Below, one piece after another: positions 46,740-58,829 of a stretch of 64,000 nt of DNA. The translations under genes and the position numbers were made by a program. Numbering within the stretch: the first letter of the stretch is position 1; the number at the start of each line of letters is the position of its first letter. A model generated the notes under the pieces. It ran no database searches, was not told the origin of the DNA, and was given only the letters and a program-made list of their open reading frames with translations. Source of the DNA: Vitellaria paradoxa (lineage: Eukaryota > Streptophyta > Magnoliopsida > Ericales > Sapotaceae). The DNA is taken from the NCBI GenBank assembly GCA_019916065.1, contig CM034233.1:14921009-14985008 (forward strand). Reading direction: 5' to 3'.

Positions 46740-49700
46740 GTGACAGCATCTGTAAAGGTGGATTTTCAAACCGTCCACACACATTTTTCATCTATTTTTT
46801 TAAATTAAAAATTTATAAATTTATCTCAGACGTTTAATATTAATCTAACAAGATTTAATTATACTAATATCAAAAATGATATCAGATTTTTCTTTACAAC
46901 TTTTTATTGGGCAAGTACAATTGCATCCCTGATTACGGCCGGTTTGAAATTTAAAATAAAAATAACAATTTTTATTTTTTTAACCTTCGACACTTTAAAA
47001 ATTATTGAACATTTTTTTACTTTTTTATCAAATAATCAAAAGTTTCAAAAAATTTTTAAAAATTTCTTCAACTTTTTAAAAATATTTAAAAATTACTAAA
47101 AATTTTTAAATTTTTACTAAACGGATAAAAAGTTATACCTAATAATTTCTGTCAAAAAAATTACTAGCAATTTCTAGGATTCTTCTTCCACATGGGCCTT
47201 TAATGTAGCAATTACTAAGTCGAATCCATGCAATCAAATCTAAATTAAATGCATTCAAATCTAATTAAAATTATTAACAAATAAGATAATATCTATTTAA
47301 TTAACAAGTTTAAACGAATAAGTAATACAACCTGTTAAACACAAAATTATTTATTGGATTAACGATGAAAGTAAGAATGGTGAGATGAAAACAAAAAAAA
47401 AAAAGTTTCCACTTTGCTAATTTGGCCCATAATTGTAAAGTCTAATAAAAATTAATAATTGGTTAATTTTTTCTATGATTCATATGTGTGCATATTTATG
47501 TATAATATATATATATATATTCTTTATTTTTTTCCCCACATCAAGTATTAATTGTTTTAATAAATTGTAAAATTATCATTAATGGCTCTCTTGTTCCTCG
47601 CTTGAGGTGCTTACTTAGTGCAAATAAGGGGCAAACGTATGGGAGAGACAGAGTTAACACCTAATCCCTCCATATATATTTTCTTAACATTACTCTTAGT
47701 GATAGGAGAAAAACATCAATCCTATTTGAAAAGTCATAATGACTTTAAAAAATTGTATGCACCTGGTTTTCAAAAAAAAAAAGAAAAGAAAACTATATAC
47801 ACCTTTAATTTTTAATTTGTTACTTGTTATGTTCTTATAAACATGTAAATTGAATTATAAATATATTAGAAAAATGTCAAGAAAAATATGCTTAAATTTT
47901 ACAAAAAGATAATTAAATTTTAAATTTGTGTTCACGGATTTGATATAACCCATATCAAACCCATCCAATAATAACCCGTTATTAAATGAATATAATTGAG
48001 TTAAACTTGTTTAATCACAACCTAATATGATTCGAACCAAATCCATCCATTTGGCAGCTCTACTCCTAATACCTGTTCCGCTTGACCTTTTTTTTTCCCA
48101 TTAAATGACATTATAAATTTACTTTTGGAGATTAAATAAAATTATAAGATTACTTTTTTTCTTTTTTTTTTTTTTGTCTACTATAATCTAAAATGATATA
48201 ATTTTCCTTTACAAAAATAACTTTTACGGATTCAGGCTAGCATCACTAAGTCTACTTTTTAAAGATTAAAATAAAAAATTTTCTTTACTCATTCAGAAAA
48301 AATTTAATTTTTTAATTTTTTTTTCTTTACAAATTTTGTAATTTTAACAGATTTCCCTACCAACCTTTTGTTCTAATAATTGAGACATATTTTAAATATA
48401 ATGAAATGAAATAAAATGTAAAGAAAAATTTTTAAAAATTAAAATAAATTTTATTTTCATTTATATTTTTAACAATCGTATAAATTTTATTTTATTTTAT
48501 GGTTTAATTAAATAAAAATAATAACTTATTTCATTTCATTTTCATTACAATTTTTTATTTGATTAATTTAGAAAATAAGTAAAATTTTATATGATTGTTA
48601 AAAAATGACTTAGTGGGAATTTATTCAATGGGTCAGAAAACTCTATCCAATTAGACATATTCAAATTGCATGTAAGAGATTTAAAAAATATATATAATGT
48701 AGAATTGAGTGCTCAATTGAGACTTCTCTCAATCATCTAATCAACAATAATACATATTTATTTAAAATCAATGTTGGCGGATTGCGGTAATTCATTCACT
48801 TGGAATTGGTGAATTGCATGGGCGCAAGCAAAATATTTGCACGATAGGACCATTAATTCGATTACATAGCCATCGCAAAAAATCCTTGCTAATCAAAATT
48901 GTATAATGAATGAATTTTAATACTTTGTGCTAGTCCGCAAGGTTTATTCCTTATCTTAAAAGATTTTTCTTATTAAATCTTTCTACATTAGTTTTTTTTT
49001 TTTTTTTTTCTGCGAGTGATTGATCTATTACATGGTTGGTTGTATAGAATTGATTAGATTTATTTAGTATATTTATTTTATTTTTTCTTTTCCAAGTTCA
49101 ACTTAGATTCACGCTAAATTTAGAATTGGATCAATTTTTATTGGATCCAAAATTTTGGATTTAAAATCGAACTAATCATGACCTAAAACTACTCCTACCT
49201 AATTTTATCGGTTCAAGTCTTGAGTATAATCATAAATTTTATAAAAAATAAATAAGTAAAAATTTGAATTGTTTAAAGTAAGTCAGGGTTTTAAAATAAA
49301 CTAACTCAAAACTAAATCGGTAAAATTCGAATTGACATCTAAAACTCAAAACAAACTGAACTCCAAATATGTGACTAAATTAGTTGTTTGGTATTTTGTT
49401 CACCACTACTCTAAACAACCAAGAATTAAGAAACTCGATTTGGGCAATTTTGCCAGGTGCTTATGTCCACTTGTGAGGGTAATTATAAACACCGTAGCAA
49501 TCGATAACATACCAAATTAACCGTACATTCAATTCTTATATTTGCAATATATTACACAATTTATTTATTTATTTAATTTTTTTTTATTCAATGATACAAC
49601 CAAAAATGTTCTGTTTCTGCCAGGCATTTTCTGGAGCATGTAGAAAAGAAGAGAAGGCAGTGCTCAAGTCAAGTGGGAGAAAGGTCAGGCTGCAAAGAGA

Positions 49701-50866
49701 AAGAAGGAGGGCTTGGGTCTGAAAGCAGTAATTACTTTGTACGAATAATGCAACGTTTAGGTCTAATCCAGTCTCTGTCCCTCTTACTGGCCTCAATTAA
49801 GTAAGGTTATGGGACCAACCAACACTAGGTTAAGTCTGGCTGCGAGAACGAAAACCATCAAGGGGAATTAGAAATGAAGAACAATATCAGGTATATATCT
49901 TGGTAATGATTTTTTTTGTTTTGGAAATTAAGTATGTTTGGCGACTGACTTGCTTTAGCTGGAGGTCTCATCACGGATCAAATATCATGATTAAGCAAGT
50001 ACTTTCTGTATGAATCTTGGTTTGAATGCTGAGAGTATACAAACTAACTTGTACTACTAAGATTTCTCCAATCTCTTCTCTGTTTGCCTTCGTTTAGTTG
50101 AATAAGGAAGAGCGTACTAGTTGTCTCTTACCGGTTGTTAATTTACGTAAACTGGCCAACAACCAGGGTTATAAAAAGAATGCTAGTATGCTAATGCATA
50201 CGTTCACAGAAGCACATACACAGAGGAGGTGATACATTGGAGTATATAGCATGGGCAGACAATTCATGCTCGATCCTTCATGGAAAGCATATTTCCCTAT
50301 ACAACCCACACATGGAATACATTGGTATATGTAAGTTCACGTTACGCAATCAAAAAAATCTACAGAAGTAACCAGAATGACGTGAAAAACTTGTGGCCTG
50401 TCAATTGAAAATAATAAACTTATAAATTTTTATTTTAATTATAATTCTGCTACTACTATATCATTTTGGTGTATTTTTTCTGTTACAACAGGATTCCCCT
50501 TTCACATTATATAATACAGGAATAAGGAATCACTCAAAAGGTTGTTTTATTAGAAAATGATCTCACAAATCCCTCCTTGAGGTTCAAGGTTGAACCCTTC
50601 TTCAGAAGACACAGAACATAATTGGAAGGGCCATTATGCAGTCCTAGTCCTGTCTAGGCTAGGCACTGGAATGGTGAAGTGGGCAGGGACCAAAGCTTCG
50701 GCATTATTTGCACAAAATAACTACTATTGATTTAAAAACACATGCTGGGCGTTATTACACAAAACTATTTTATGGATTAAGTTCACAAACTGAGTTGTTC
50801 TCGAGCTCTCTCTAACTTATTCAATTCCCTGAATTCTCATCATATTCGAGGCCTATTGCCCCAGTT
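46740..50866. other. Intergenic region between TOM20 and MAP65
   Basis: No gene supported over 4.1 kb. AT-rich degraded repeat text, several poly-T/A runs (48161-48176, 48991-49008) and an AT run at 47505-47520. Part of 50400-50866 is probably 3' UTR and flank of MAP65. Confidence 0.5.
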
Positions 50867-53800
50867 TCAAGGTGAGAAAGGGCCAGAAAATGTTGAGACT
50901 ACCGAGGCTGTATCTTCTCTAAGATGAGAAGAAAGGCCAGTTTGTGCGAATAACTTTTGTCTGTTTACCCTCTTTCCATCTCTTATGAAAGACATGCCTT
51001 GAGTTGCTGAGTTGATTCCGTTTGATTCTAGCTGTTGTATGCTTAGTGAAAGCCTTCTGTTCAGCGCGGTAGCATTGCTAATACCTCCGTTGTTTAAGCT
51101 TTTGTTTGAAAGGCGTCGGCTGCTGGTGCCTGGCCTAGGCCCAAATAAGTTATCTTGCTCAACTACTACCACTTGACTCTGAACTTTCTTCTTTTCCTGT
51201 GAAGGGAAGGAGAGGTAGTAATAGACTTCAATATTTATGTCTTCTGTTTGCTGAACATTTATTTGAACTTCAATGTCTTTGTTGTGAACGTGATACTAAC
51301 CCTTTGTCTTTGCTTCTCTTCTTCCTTTTCTTGCCTTGATATATTGTACTCTTCCAACATGGCCAGTAAAGGTACCTTAAGACAGCAGTTAACACCCATG
51401 TAAGCATACATTCTGTTTATTGTTGGGATCATGGAAATGCACAATCAGAAGTTAACAAACATAGGATTCTGGTTGCTTCGTGAATCACTTGCTTCCATGC
51501 TTTCTACATGAAACAATATGAAAATTTGCATAGCTCATACTTGAATAATGTAATTTTCTATAGCAAGAGTATACCCTCTGGACATTGCAAAATTTTCTCC
51601 GATTAATCCAAATATATCTTACTTACCAAAAAAAAATTTGAAAATCCTATTCTGATACTATTTTCTATTGACTTGATACAATTAATGTTAATGATACAAT
51701 TTGATCCGATTTGTCTGATTGGTTGCAAACTCGTGAAATTAATTTGCAGTTTCACTTTCTTTGGTACTAAATTAGAGCAGATTCCTATTAATTTTTTGCA
51801 TCTCGCTGGCAATTTTTTCTGTCATCTGTCTCTTTGAACTGTTGAAAGAAACAAACAGTAATAATAAAACCAGTTTTAGATTTTGCATCTGGGTTTGGAT
51901 TTGGGGAAGAATGGACCAGTTGCAGGTGCTTTCTAGATACAGAAGAACCCACAGACCAATTAGTTGCATTTGTGTTTAGCACTTAATCTATGAACATGCC
52001 AATAAAATCTGTAAAATTGACGCGTCACCAGTGCTCTGGGTTGTCAAATTTGTATAGAAACAGATGGATGCTTTGGTATTTCTAACATTTGGACTCCATT
52101 GCCCTTTGTGATATGCAACTGTTCAACATCATACAGTAAAATTTTAATTTCGAGAGATACTTTACACTTCTTAAGACTACTCGCAAAATTAAAAACAAGG
52201 CATGCTCATAAATAGTTCAACTTCTTACCTCATCATATAAGAAAACTTTATTTCGTTCTGCTTCCCACTCTTTAGTCTTGGCAATCAGCGAATCCACCAG
52301 AGCTGCAAGAAAACCACTGCATTAATGTATTTTCTAGGTCTTATGATCATTTGATTCTCCTAACTCCTCATGATACAGTGCATGGACTTCATCTGAGCTA
52401 ATAGATTTTATATCTAAATCATTGAAAATTATTGGATCGGGAGGATGCTCCTAACTCAAATGGCTGCTGAAGCATTTGGTTAGATCTGTGAATGCAACGT
52501 TAAATAAAGTGATTTCTGCATTTTCTTGATCCTACCAGGTATTTTGTTCACCATTACTCGGGCACGTTCTGCACGCCTCAGATTCTTGTGAGCACCTCTT
52601 CTGACTGAATACCGATTCTCATCCTGAAAAATATGCATGGTTTAGATAATAGTTAATGGATAAAGAAAAGTTTGCAGTCAGCTAATCTTGTAGATATCAG
52701 TAGGTAGAAAAAATTCACCGTGCTATATTCTTCCAGCCATCGCTCTTCTTCACATGCTGACATCCATTTTTCCACCTTCTCCATTATAACCTTTCTGCTA
52801 GAAGCTTCTTCTTTTGCTTTGGATATCTGGTCATCCATGCTCATGAGGAGATCTGCGTGGTCCATCTCCCCTTTTTGTTGGCGTTAGTTAGTTTGTGAAC
52901 TAGTACAGTGCTTGACCGAAAAAAAAAAAAAAAAAAAAAAAAAACATGATGCAAGTATACTCAATTCCCACCAGAGTTTATTAGATCTATTATGTTGTTC
53001 ATCTCTAATCGTGAAGGGATCTCCATGTGTGATCTATTGCATATCTCCTTGAGTTCAATCTGTTTCTTAAGGAAAAGCTCTTTCATCTTGCTTGCTTTTA
53101 GTTGATCCAGTCTCTTTACTTCAGCCTCAGCCTTGAAACAATTGGAAAAACATCAAATCTTTTTTGATGTGCTGATTTTTTTTTTTTTTTTTTTGAAAGG
53201 TACTCACATTGCTGATGCTCTTGAGAACAATTAATGACTTATGTACTGACCTTCTGGATTATATCAAGGGTAAGGCTTCCATGAGTGGATATTTCAGCTG
53301 ATGAAAGTGATAATAAACTGGTAATGTGGAAGAACAATTGCTGGTCTTCATAAGGCGTGTCCATAAGGCTCCACAAATTTGTCAATGCTTTACCGAGATT
53401 TTGAAGCTGCAAAGACCGTTCAAAATTTATGGAAAAAGGACAATTCATTCTACCGATGCTTTATCGGAGCAACACACTAATTGTTTCTGTTCAAAAATAT
53501 AGTTTGATCCAGAAACTTCATGGCGGCACAGTTTGTGGATGCATTTTGTTTGCAATATATTTCAAATTATTGCTTCTGGCAAAGCAACAAGCTTCCAGAC
53601 CATTATTATCAAAATTCAAATGTTGGTGAGCTCAATGGCATTGGTGAGTATTACCTTCTCAAGCCGCATGCGCTTTTCTTCTTCAAGAGACTCTACTGTG
53701 CTGTTTAGCTTGGCCAAAATACCATCACTTATGTTCTTTGACAGTCCAGACAATTCATTCAAGCTTGGGTGAACTTTTGTGATGATCATCGATGAATCCA

Positions 53801-55102
53801 TTCCCAATGTTGCAGTCAGGTTTTGGACTGTGCTTATATATTTTTCCACTCTTTGAAGTCTATCATTCTTTGACATCAAAGTGAAACAAAAGAAAAGGAC
53901 CAAAAAAAAAAAGGACAGGCATTACTTTGATGCGAACTAGATTAAGCCTCAGTAACAATTTCCAGGTTATTGTCATAGTACCTTCTCATTATGAAGTCTT
54001 TGTAGCTCAATTTGATACTCCTCAAGTTTCTTCAGTGAAAGATCGTTCTCATTTACTATTACTTTTGATGGCAAATCATCGCATTCTGATTGACCTGCTA
54101 TTTCAGCAGAAATTTTCTGAATTTGCCTTTGGACAGCCTGGAATTGTTTCACCCTCTCTTCTTTCCTCAGTTGCATCTCCCTCAGTGCTGGGGTAATTGA
54201 ATCTAGCTGCTCCTTCAAAGTTCCTGTCATTTTCTCTGGCTGTCAAGGGAAAATTATACATTCAGATCGAATCAACTTGGGGCAGGAATAAATTATTCAC
54301 AACGAGCACTGGTTTGGATGGAATTCAACAACAGCAGCTATGACTATGGCCATATAATTGGCTTCTTCAAGGTGTTAAAAAAAAATTACGTTACTTTGTT
54401 TTTTCACTTAAGATTCCAAAATTGTGTATCAGATTTTGCTATCCCAAATTTGTGCAAAATCCCTAATCTATCATTGATCATGTGAACATTGAAACGCAAT
54501 TCAGTTTATTCCCAACATTATTGTTCTGAGATCTGAACTCCGTTATTTTGTTTTTCTTATTTTTATTTCTAATTACTCGACAAAAACTTTCTAGAATTTG
54601 CTGTTATAATTGGTGATCTACCTTTTTGATAGAATTTGAAATGGATTGAATGCCATTTGATGTAAGATCCTAAGCATGCGTTTAAGCTTACAATATTTGT
54701 TTCCTTGTTTGAACAGTTCAAAATTGGTACTAGTTGAGTAGGATCAACGTACCCTTCCAGGTAGAGACCGTTCATCAAGGGACAGAAGTAGGTGGGTGAA
54801 CTCAGCCTCTGATTCTGCCAACTCCTGATGCAGGCGTGCTCTGGAAACGTTTGCACTGTCAACTTTTCTTCTGTAAACCTCTAAACATTCTTGCTCTAGC
54901 TCCAGGAGAACCTTTTCCCTTTCAAACTGATCTTCACCAACTTCGTCCCATATCATCTGTTTCAATGGGGAAAAAAATAAAACTGTTATGAATTTGAACA
55001 ACTGGAATTTTTTGTGTAAAAACTAAATAAAGAACTTGCCTTCAATTCCTGAAGAAGATATCCACATGATGTCTCTAGCAATGTGGAGCTTGGCATTCCC
55101 AT
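50867..55102 (-). CDS. MAP65: 65-kDa microtubule-associated protein (MAP65/ASE1/PRC1 family)
   Basis: Minus strand, 11 exons, 590 aa: 55040-55102, 54753-54956, 53982-54239, 53655-53867, 53251-53406, 52972-53131, 52719-52870, 52536-52623, 52229-52302, 51301-51375, 50867-51196. The frame is continuous. The first intron uses a GC donor (AAG|GCAAGT); all others are GT-AG. The N-terminal dimerisation and rod part includes [29 protein letters not shown] and [18 protein letters not shown], and reads as coiled coil. The conserved microtubule-binding region (about residues 352-460) includes [50 protein letters not shown] and [13 protein letters not shown]. The tail is Ser/Arg-rich ([20 protein letters not shown]), typical of phospho-regulated MAP65 C-termini. 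The family bundles antiparallel microtubules in the phragmoplast, preprophase band or cortical array. Which MAP65 paralogue this is cannot be assigned here. Confidence 0.95.
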
Positions 55103-55232
55103 TGGTGTTTGGACCATCTGATGGTTCACCGGAAATGGAGGAGCTCAGAGAGAAACCTACACTCCTGGACAAAGAAGCTTCTTCATAAGCAACCAAAGAT
55201 TGTGAAATTCTGGTATAGCATGAATAAGTTAA

Positions 55233-55264
55233 CGTGAGAGAGAGAGAGAGACAGAGAGAGAGAG
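55233..55264 (-). repeat. CT-rich leader of MAP65
   Basis: GA/CT dinucleotide tract upstream of the MAP65 start, reading CTCTCTCT on the coding strand. CT microsatellites are frequent in plant 5' leaders. Transcript start not determined. Confidence 0.7.
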
Positions 55265-55964
55265 TCAATGATGGTGCTCTGGGTGTGAGTATTTGCTTAA
55301 AAGATAAGGCTGGCAGAGTTTGGTGATCGTGGTGGTGAGAAGCTTTGGGTTCAAGGATTCTCCAGTTCTTTTGATCTTCCAGGTTCTTTCTTTCCCCTCT
55401 GCTAATATTCTGTCTCTAAAAAATTAAGCAAAACTTACCTTTCTATCTATTCAGCAAAGATATAGTTTCCTTTTCATTTATTATAATGCTTATACTGCAT
55501 TCTTATGGCACCCATGAACCCCACATACAAACCCTTTTAAGGCTTTATCAGGAACTTGATTCCTAAGCAATCTATGCCCAAAAGAACATTGGTTTAATTA
55601 TAATTCTTTACAGATTGATCTAGCTTCGAACTGAATAACTTGTGAGATGGCTAAATCTAGAACAGACCAAGAATAAAGAAAATAAGAAAGAAAGAAGTTA
55701 GTCACTTAACACCACCGCCAACCTTGGAAATTTATATGATTATCCCGTGCCCTTGCAATTCCATTACAGCCACTAATCAGCTGAATTCCACCTTGAGTAC
55801 AGATGAAAAATATTTTTCTCCATTTTTCCCCCCTGCTTTTTATGCCTAAATTCTTTTTCTAAAATGGTTTTTTTTTTTTTTTCTTTTCTGATTTGATAGG
55901 ATATATAATTTTTGGAATAGAAGTTATTTTACACCTTCCTTTGATTTTCAGTTTGGATATTTTA

Positions 55965-56225
55965 GGTAATTAGTTTGGGAAGGAAAAAATGAGCTTTTTT
56001 CTATAGCTGGTCACTAATAGCTAACTTTTTTGTGATAGGGATGGAAAAAAAAAAGTTAATCTTTTATTAGCTAGTTTTTTAAAATTTTGTTAATTTTATA
56101 TTTTTCTCTCCTGATGTTTTAAAAAAAATTTAAAATGAGAGAGTAAATTTTATCATCTGAGAAAAAATCAAAAATTAAGTAGTCAGAAGTTGATAAGTTG
56201 ACCAGACTTCCCAAACAAAGCCTTA
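55965..56225. mobile_element. MITE-like element upstream of MAP65
   Basis: Left end TTAGTTTGGGAAGGAAAAAA, right end CTTCCCAAACAAAGCCTTAA, inverted ends about 250 bp apart. Interior AT-rich with AGCTAGTTTTTTAAA. Confidence 0.5.
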
Positions 56226-56229
56226 AATT

Positions 56230-58829
56230 AGACTTTAATTGCAGAACTATGATTTTTAAACTATGATTTTTTTTTTTTTTAAATAGGTTTGAATAAAGGT
56301 AAGAATGACTATCAATTTATTCTTTGATTCTAGTTCTGATCTCAACTTCATTTAGGCATCATTATCACATGATTTATTTTAGAAAATAATATAATCTTCT
56401 CCCAGACAAGACCCACCACCTTACTTGCACTTTTTTTTTTTTTTTTTTTGGTTGTACCGGTTGGAATTAGGCTGTCTTTTTCTTTGGAGAAGCCTGATAA
56501 AGAAGTGGTTGAACTATCTATGGTGAGAGTTTTACCTTTTAAATTTAAAATTTTAAATATTGCTCCATATTTTTGGGTGAAATATTTACATTTGAGCCAT
56601 GATAAATATAAAATTTACAAAGAACATTGAATGAGAAAACCGAAATCATACTTTACCAAATCATCAAACCATGATCGAAGTCCATATTTTGATGCTCATA
56701 TTGAAATATATATGTGTGTGTGTGTATGTATATATATAAACCATTGAAATTATTAGCAAAACAATTTTCTTTGATGAAGAATGGATCAATTTGTCAGAAT
56801 TATGGATAAATAACCTTGTGGAATATGAGAAGTTTGTGCTATTCACAGTGATCAACCCTATATGAATGTTAAGTTGATGATTTCTTTTGAATTCAACCAT
56901 ATATGCAACCAGAAAATACTCTTGCCCCGTTGTTAACCCCATAATTCTAACCAGTGGAATGTGGCCACTGGATTGACTTCTTTGCTGTGTAGGTTGAATA
57001 TCAAATTTGAGAATTCCCACTTGCAGTTCTATAATTATGAGTTCTGTGAGATTAGGCTTGGAAGAATTTTCCTTTTCTATTGACTGGGCAATTAGTCATT
57101 GCATTTCTTTTGCAGTAAAAGAGCACGGGCATAAGAAATCAATAATCAGGGTCAAACTCGCATACATTTGACCATGATTTGGGGGTTAATGGTCTGCTCA
57201 TGGACATACTTGTTTAAATTTTGAGCTCTCTTGAGGGGATCTCATTTAGGGCTACAAATGAGTTGAATAAAGCGATGGCATTTGGTTTACTTTTCTATTT
57301 TCTGTTTTTGTTTTATATGTTTTATGTTTTAAAATTTTCAAAATAAAAAAAAAAAACAGAAAATATTTTGTTTTCTTTATTTTGAGATTTTTTTTGTTTT
57401 GAATTAAAAACGGTCAAAACAATTTTTTTTCTATTTTTTATATTATGTGTAAACTTATTTTTTGTCTTTTAAGCCAAAATTTGAAAATACAAATGATCAA
57501 ATGTGTTTTGAGTTGTTTTTTCTATTTTCAAAAGTGCAAAATGAAAAATAAGTTCAAAATAGAAAATAAAAAATAAAAATAGAAAAAAAATAAACATAAA
57601 ACAAACCATATGCTACTTAAGTTTTTCAAATATATTTTAAAAATCTTATCAAATTTCGAATCGAGTTCCAAATTGATATGTTAAACAAGTTGGTCTCAAA
57701 TAATTTGATAATTTTATACATATTTGATTTTATAGAGCCGGACATGAACTATAAAATTTGTATTCAAGTTTCTTGATTTTATAACGAGTTGATCTAGAAT
57801 GAAATTTTGTACGAGCTGAATATAAGCCGAGCTGAATTGAGCCATAATGCCCTCAAACAAGATTTCTTTTGTCCGGTAAAATTGAACAGTGTCGTCTTCT
57901 TCGAGCTTATAATGTTTCATTTTGATCCTTTGTTACGGAAACGGCGTTGATCTTTTCCCTCTTACAATGCCGTAACCTTGATACCTTTGCTAGAGAAATT
58001 TGTTCCCGCAGCAGCAGTGTCCTGATGTTGTGTAAATTTTCAGTGGAACATTGGCAAGATCAGTGACATCGATTCTCTCAATGGTGCATTTGGATTGAGA
58101 ATTTGAATAGTGAAAAGGCAAAAAAACGAAAAAAAAAAAGAAAATATAAAATTTCAAATACAAACACATGTTCTCATTTGAATGGATTAAAAATATAATA
58201 AAATAAAATAAAATACATCCACCAATAAATTGATTTTTTTTAACTTAATTATTTTTAATTTTTCAAATTTCATATTTTTTTTCACTTCATTTTTCATTAC
58301 AGATCAAAGAAGAGGAAATTTTGAATTCTTATCCTCTTCCTTTTGATCTTGATAGAACTTTGACCCAAAACACAACCTAAATAGACAAATTGAAGATGCG
58401 GATTTGTATGATGATTTATTGATTTAACTTCATTTCTGGGATCCCAAGTCACATCCGAGCTTTCAAGACATTGATTTGGCGAAAAAGAAAAACAAAAGAC
58501 GACTTCTTCCCTTCCAAATTTCTCATATACAGGACTATCTCATCGATTTCCTCATACTTGTCTAGTACGCACCCAATGGGTAATCGCATACAATTTAAAG
58601 GATTATTTAAAAAAAAAAAAAAAGAGGTTGCAGAGGGGAGTCATAAAGGCATTGGAATGGACAGAACGAAACAATTGGAGACATAGGTGCGTCAAACTAA
58701 CAAGGTTAGATCTGGTCAACCTGAAAGACACTGAGCGATTGTACCATGCAGCAGTTTAGGTCGTCTATCATATTGAAGATCAATTCAGTCTCAGGCTCCA
58801 TGCTTGAACTGCTTCAAGCTACGTACAAT
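56230..58829. other. Intergenic region between MAP65 and the ELMO gene
   Basis: No gene supported. AT-rich with poly-T (56427-56450), a TG/TA run (56707-56738) and degraded repeat text. 58690-58829 is probably the 3' UTR of the ELMO gene. Confidence 0.5.

Noticed and set aside
49584..49796. 70-codon minus-strand frame
   Set aside because: No recognisable domain and no flanking exons.
53429..54196. Plus-strand frames over the MAP65 exons
   Set aside because: Antisense shadows of the MAP65 coding exons.
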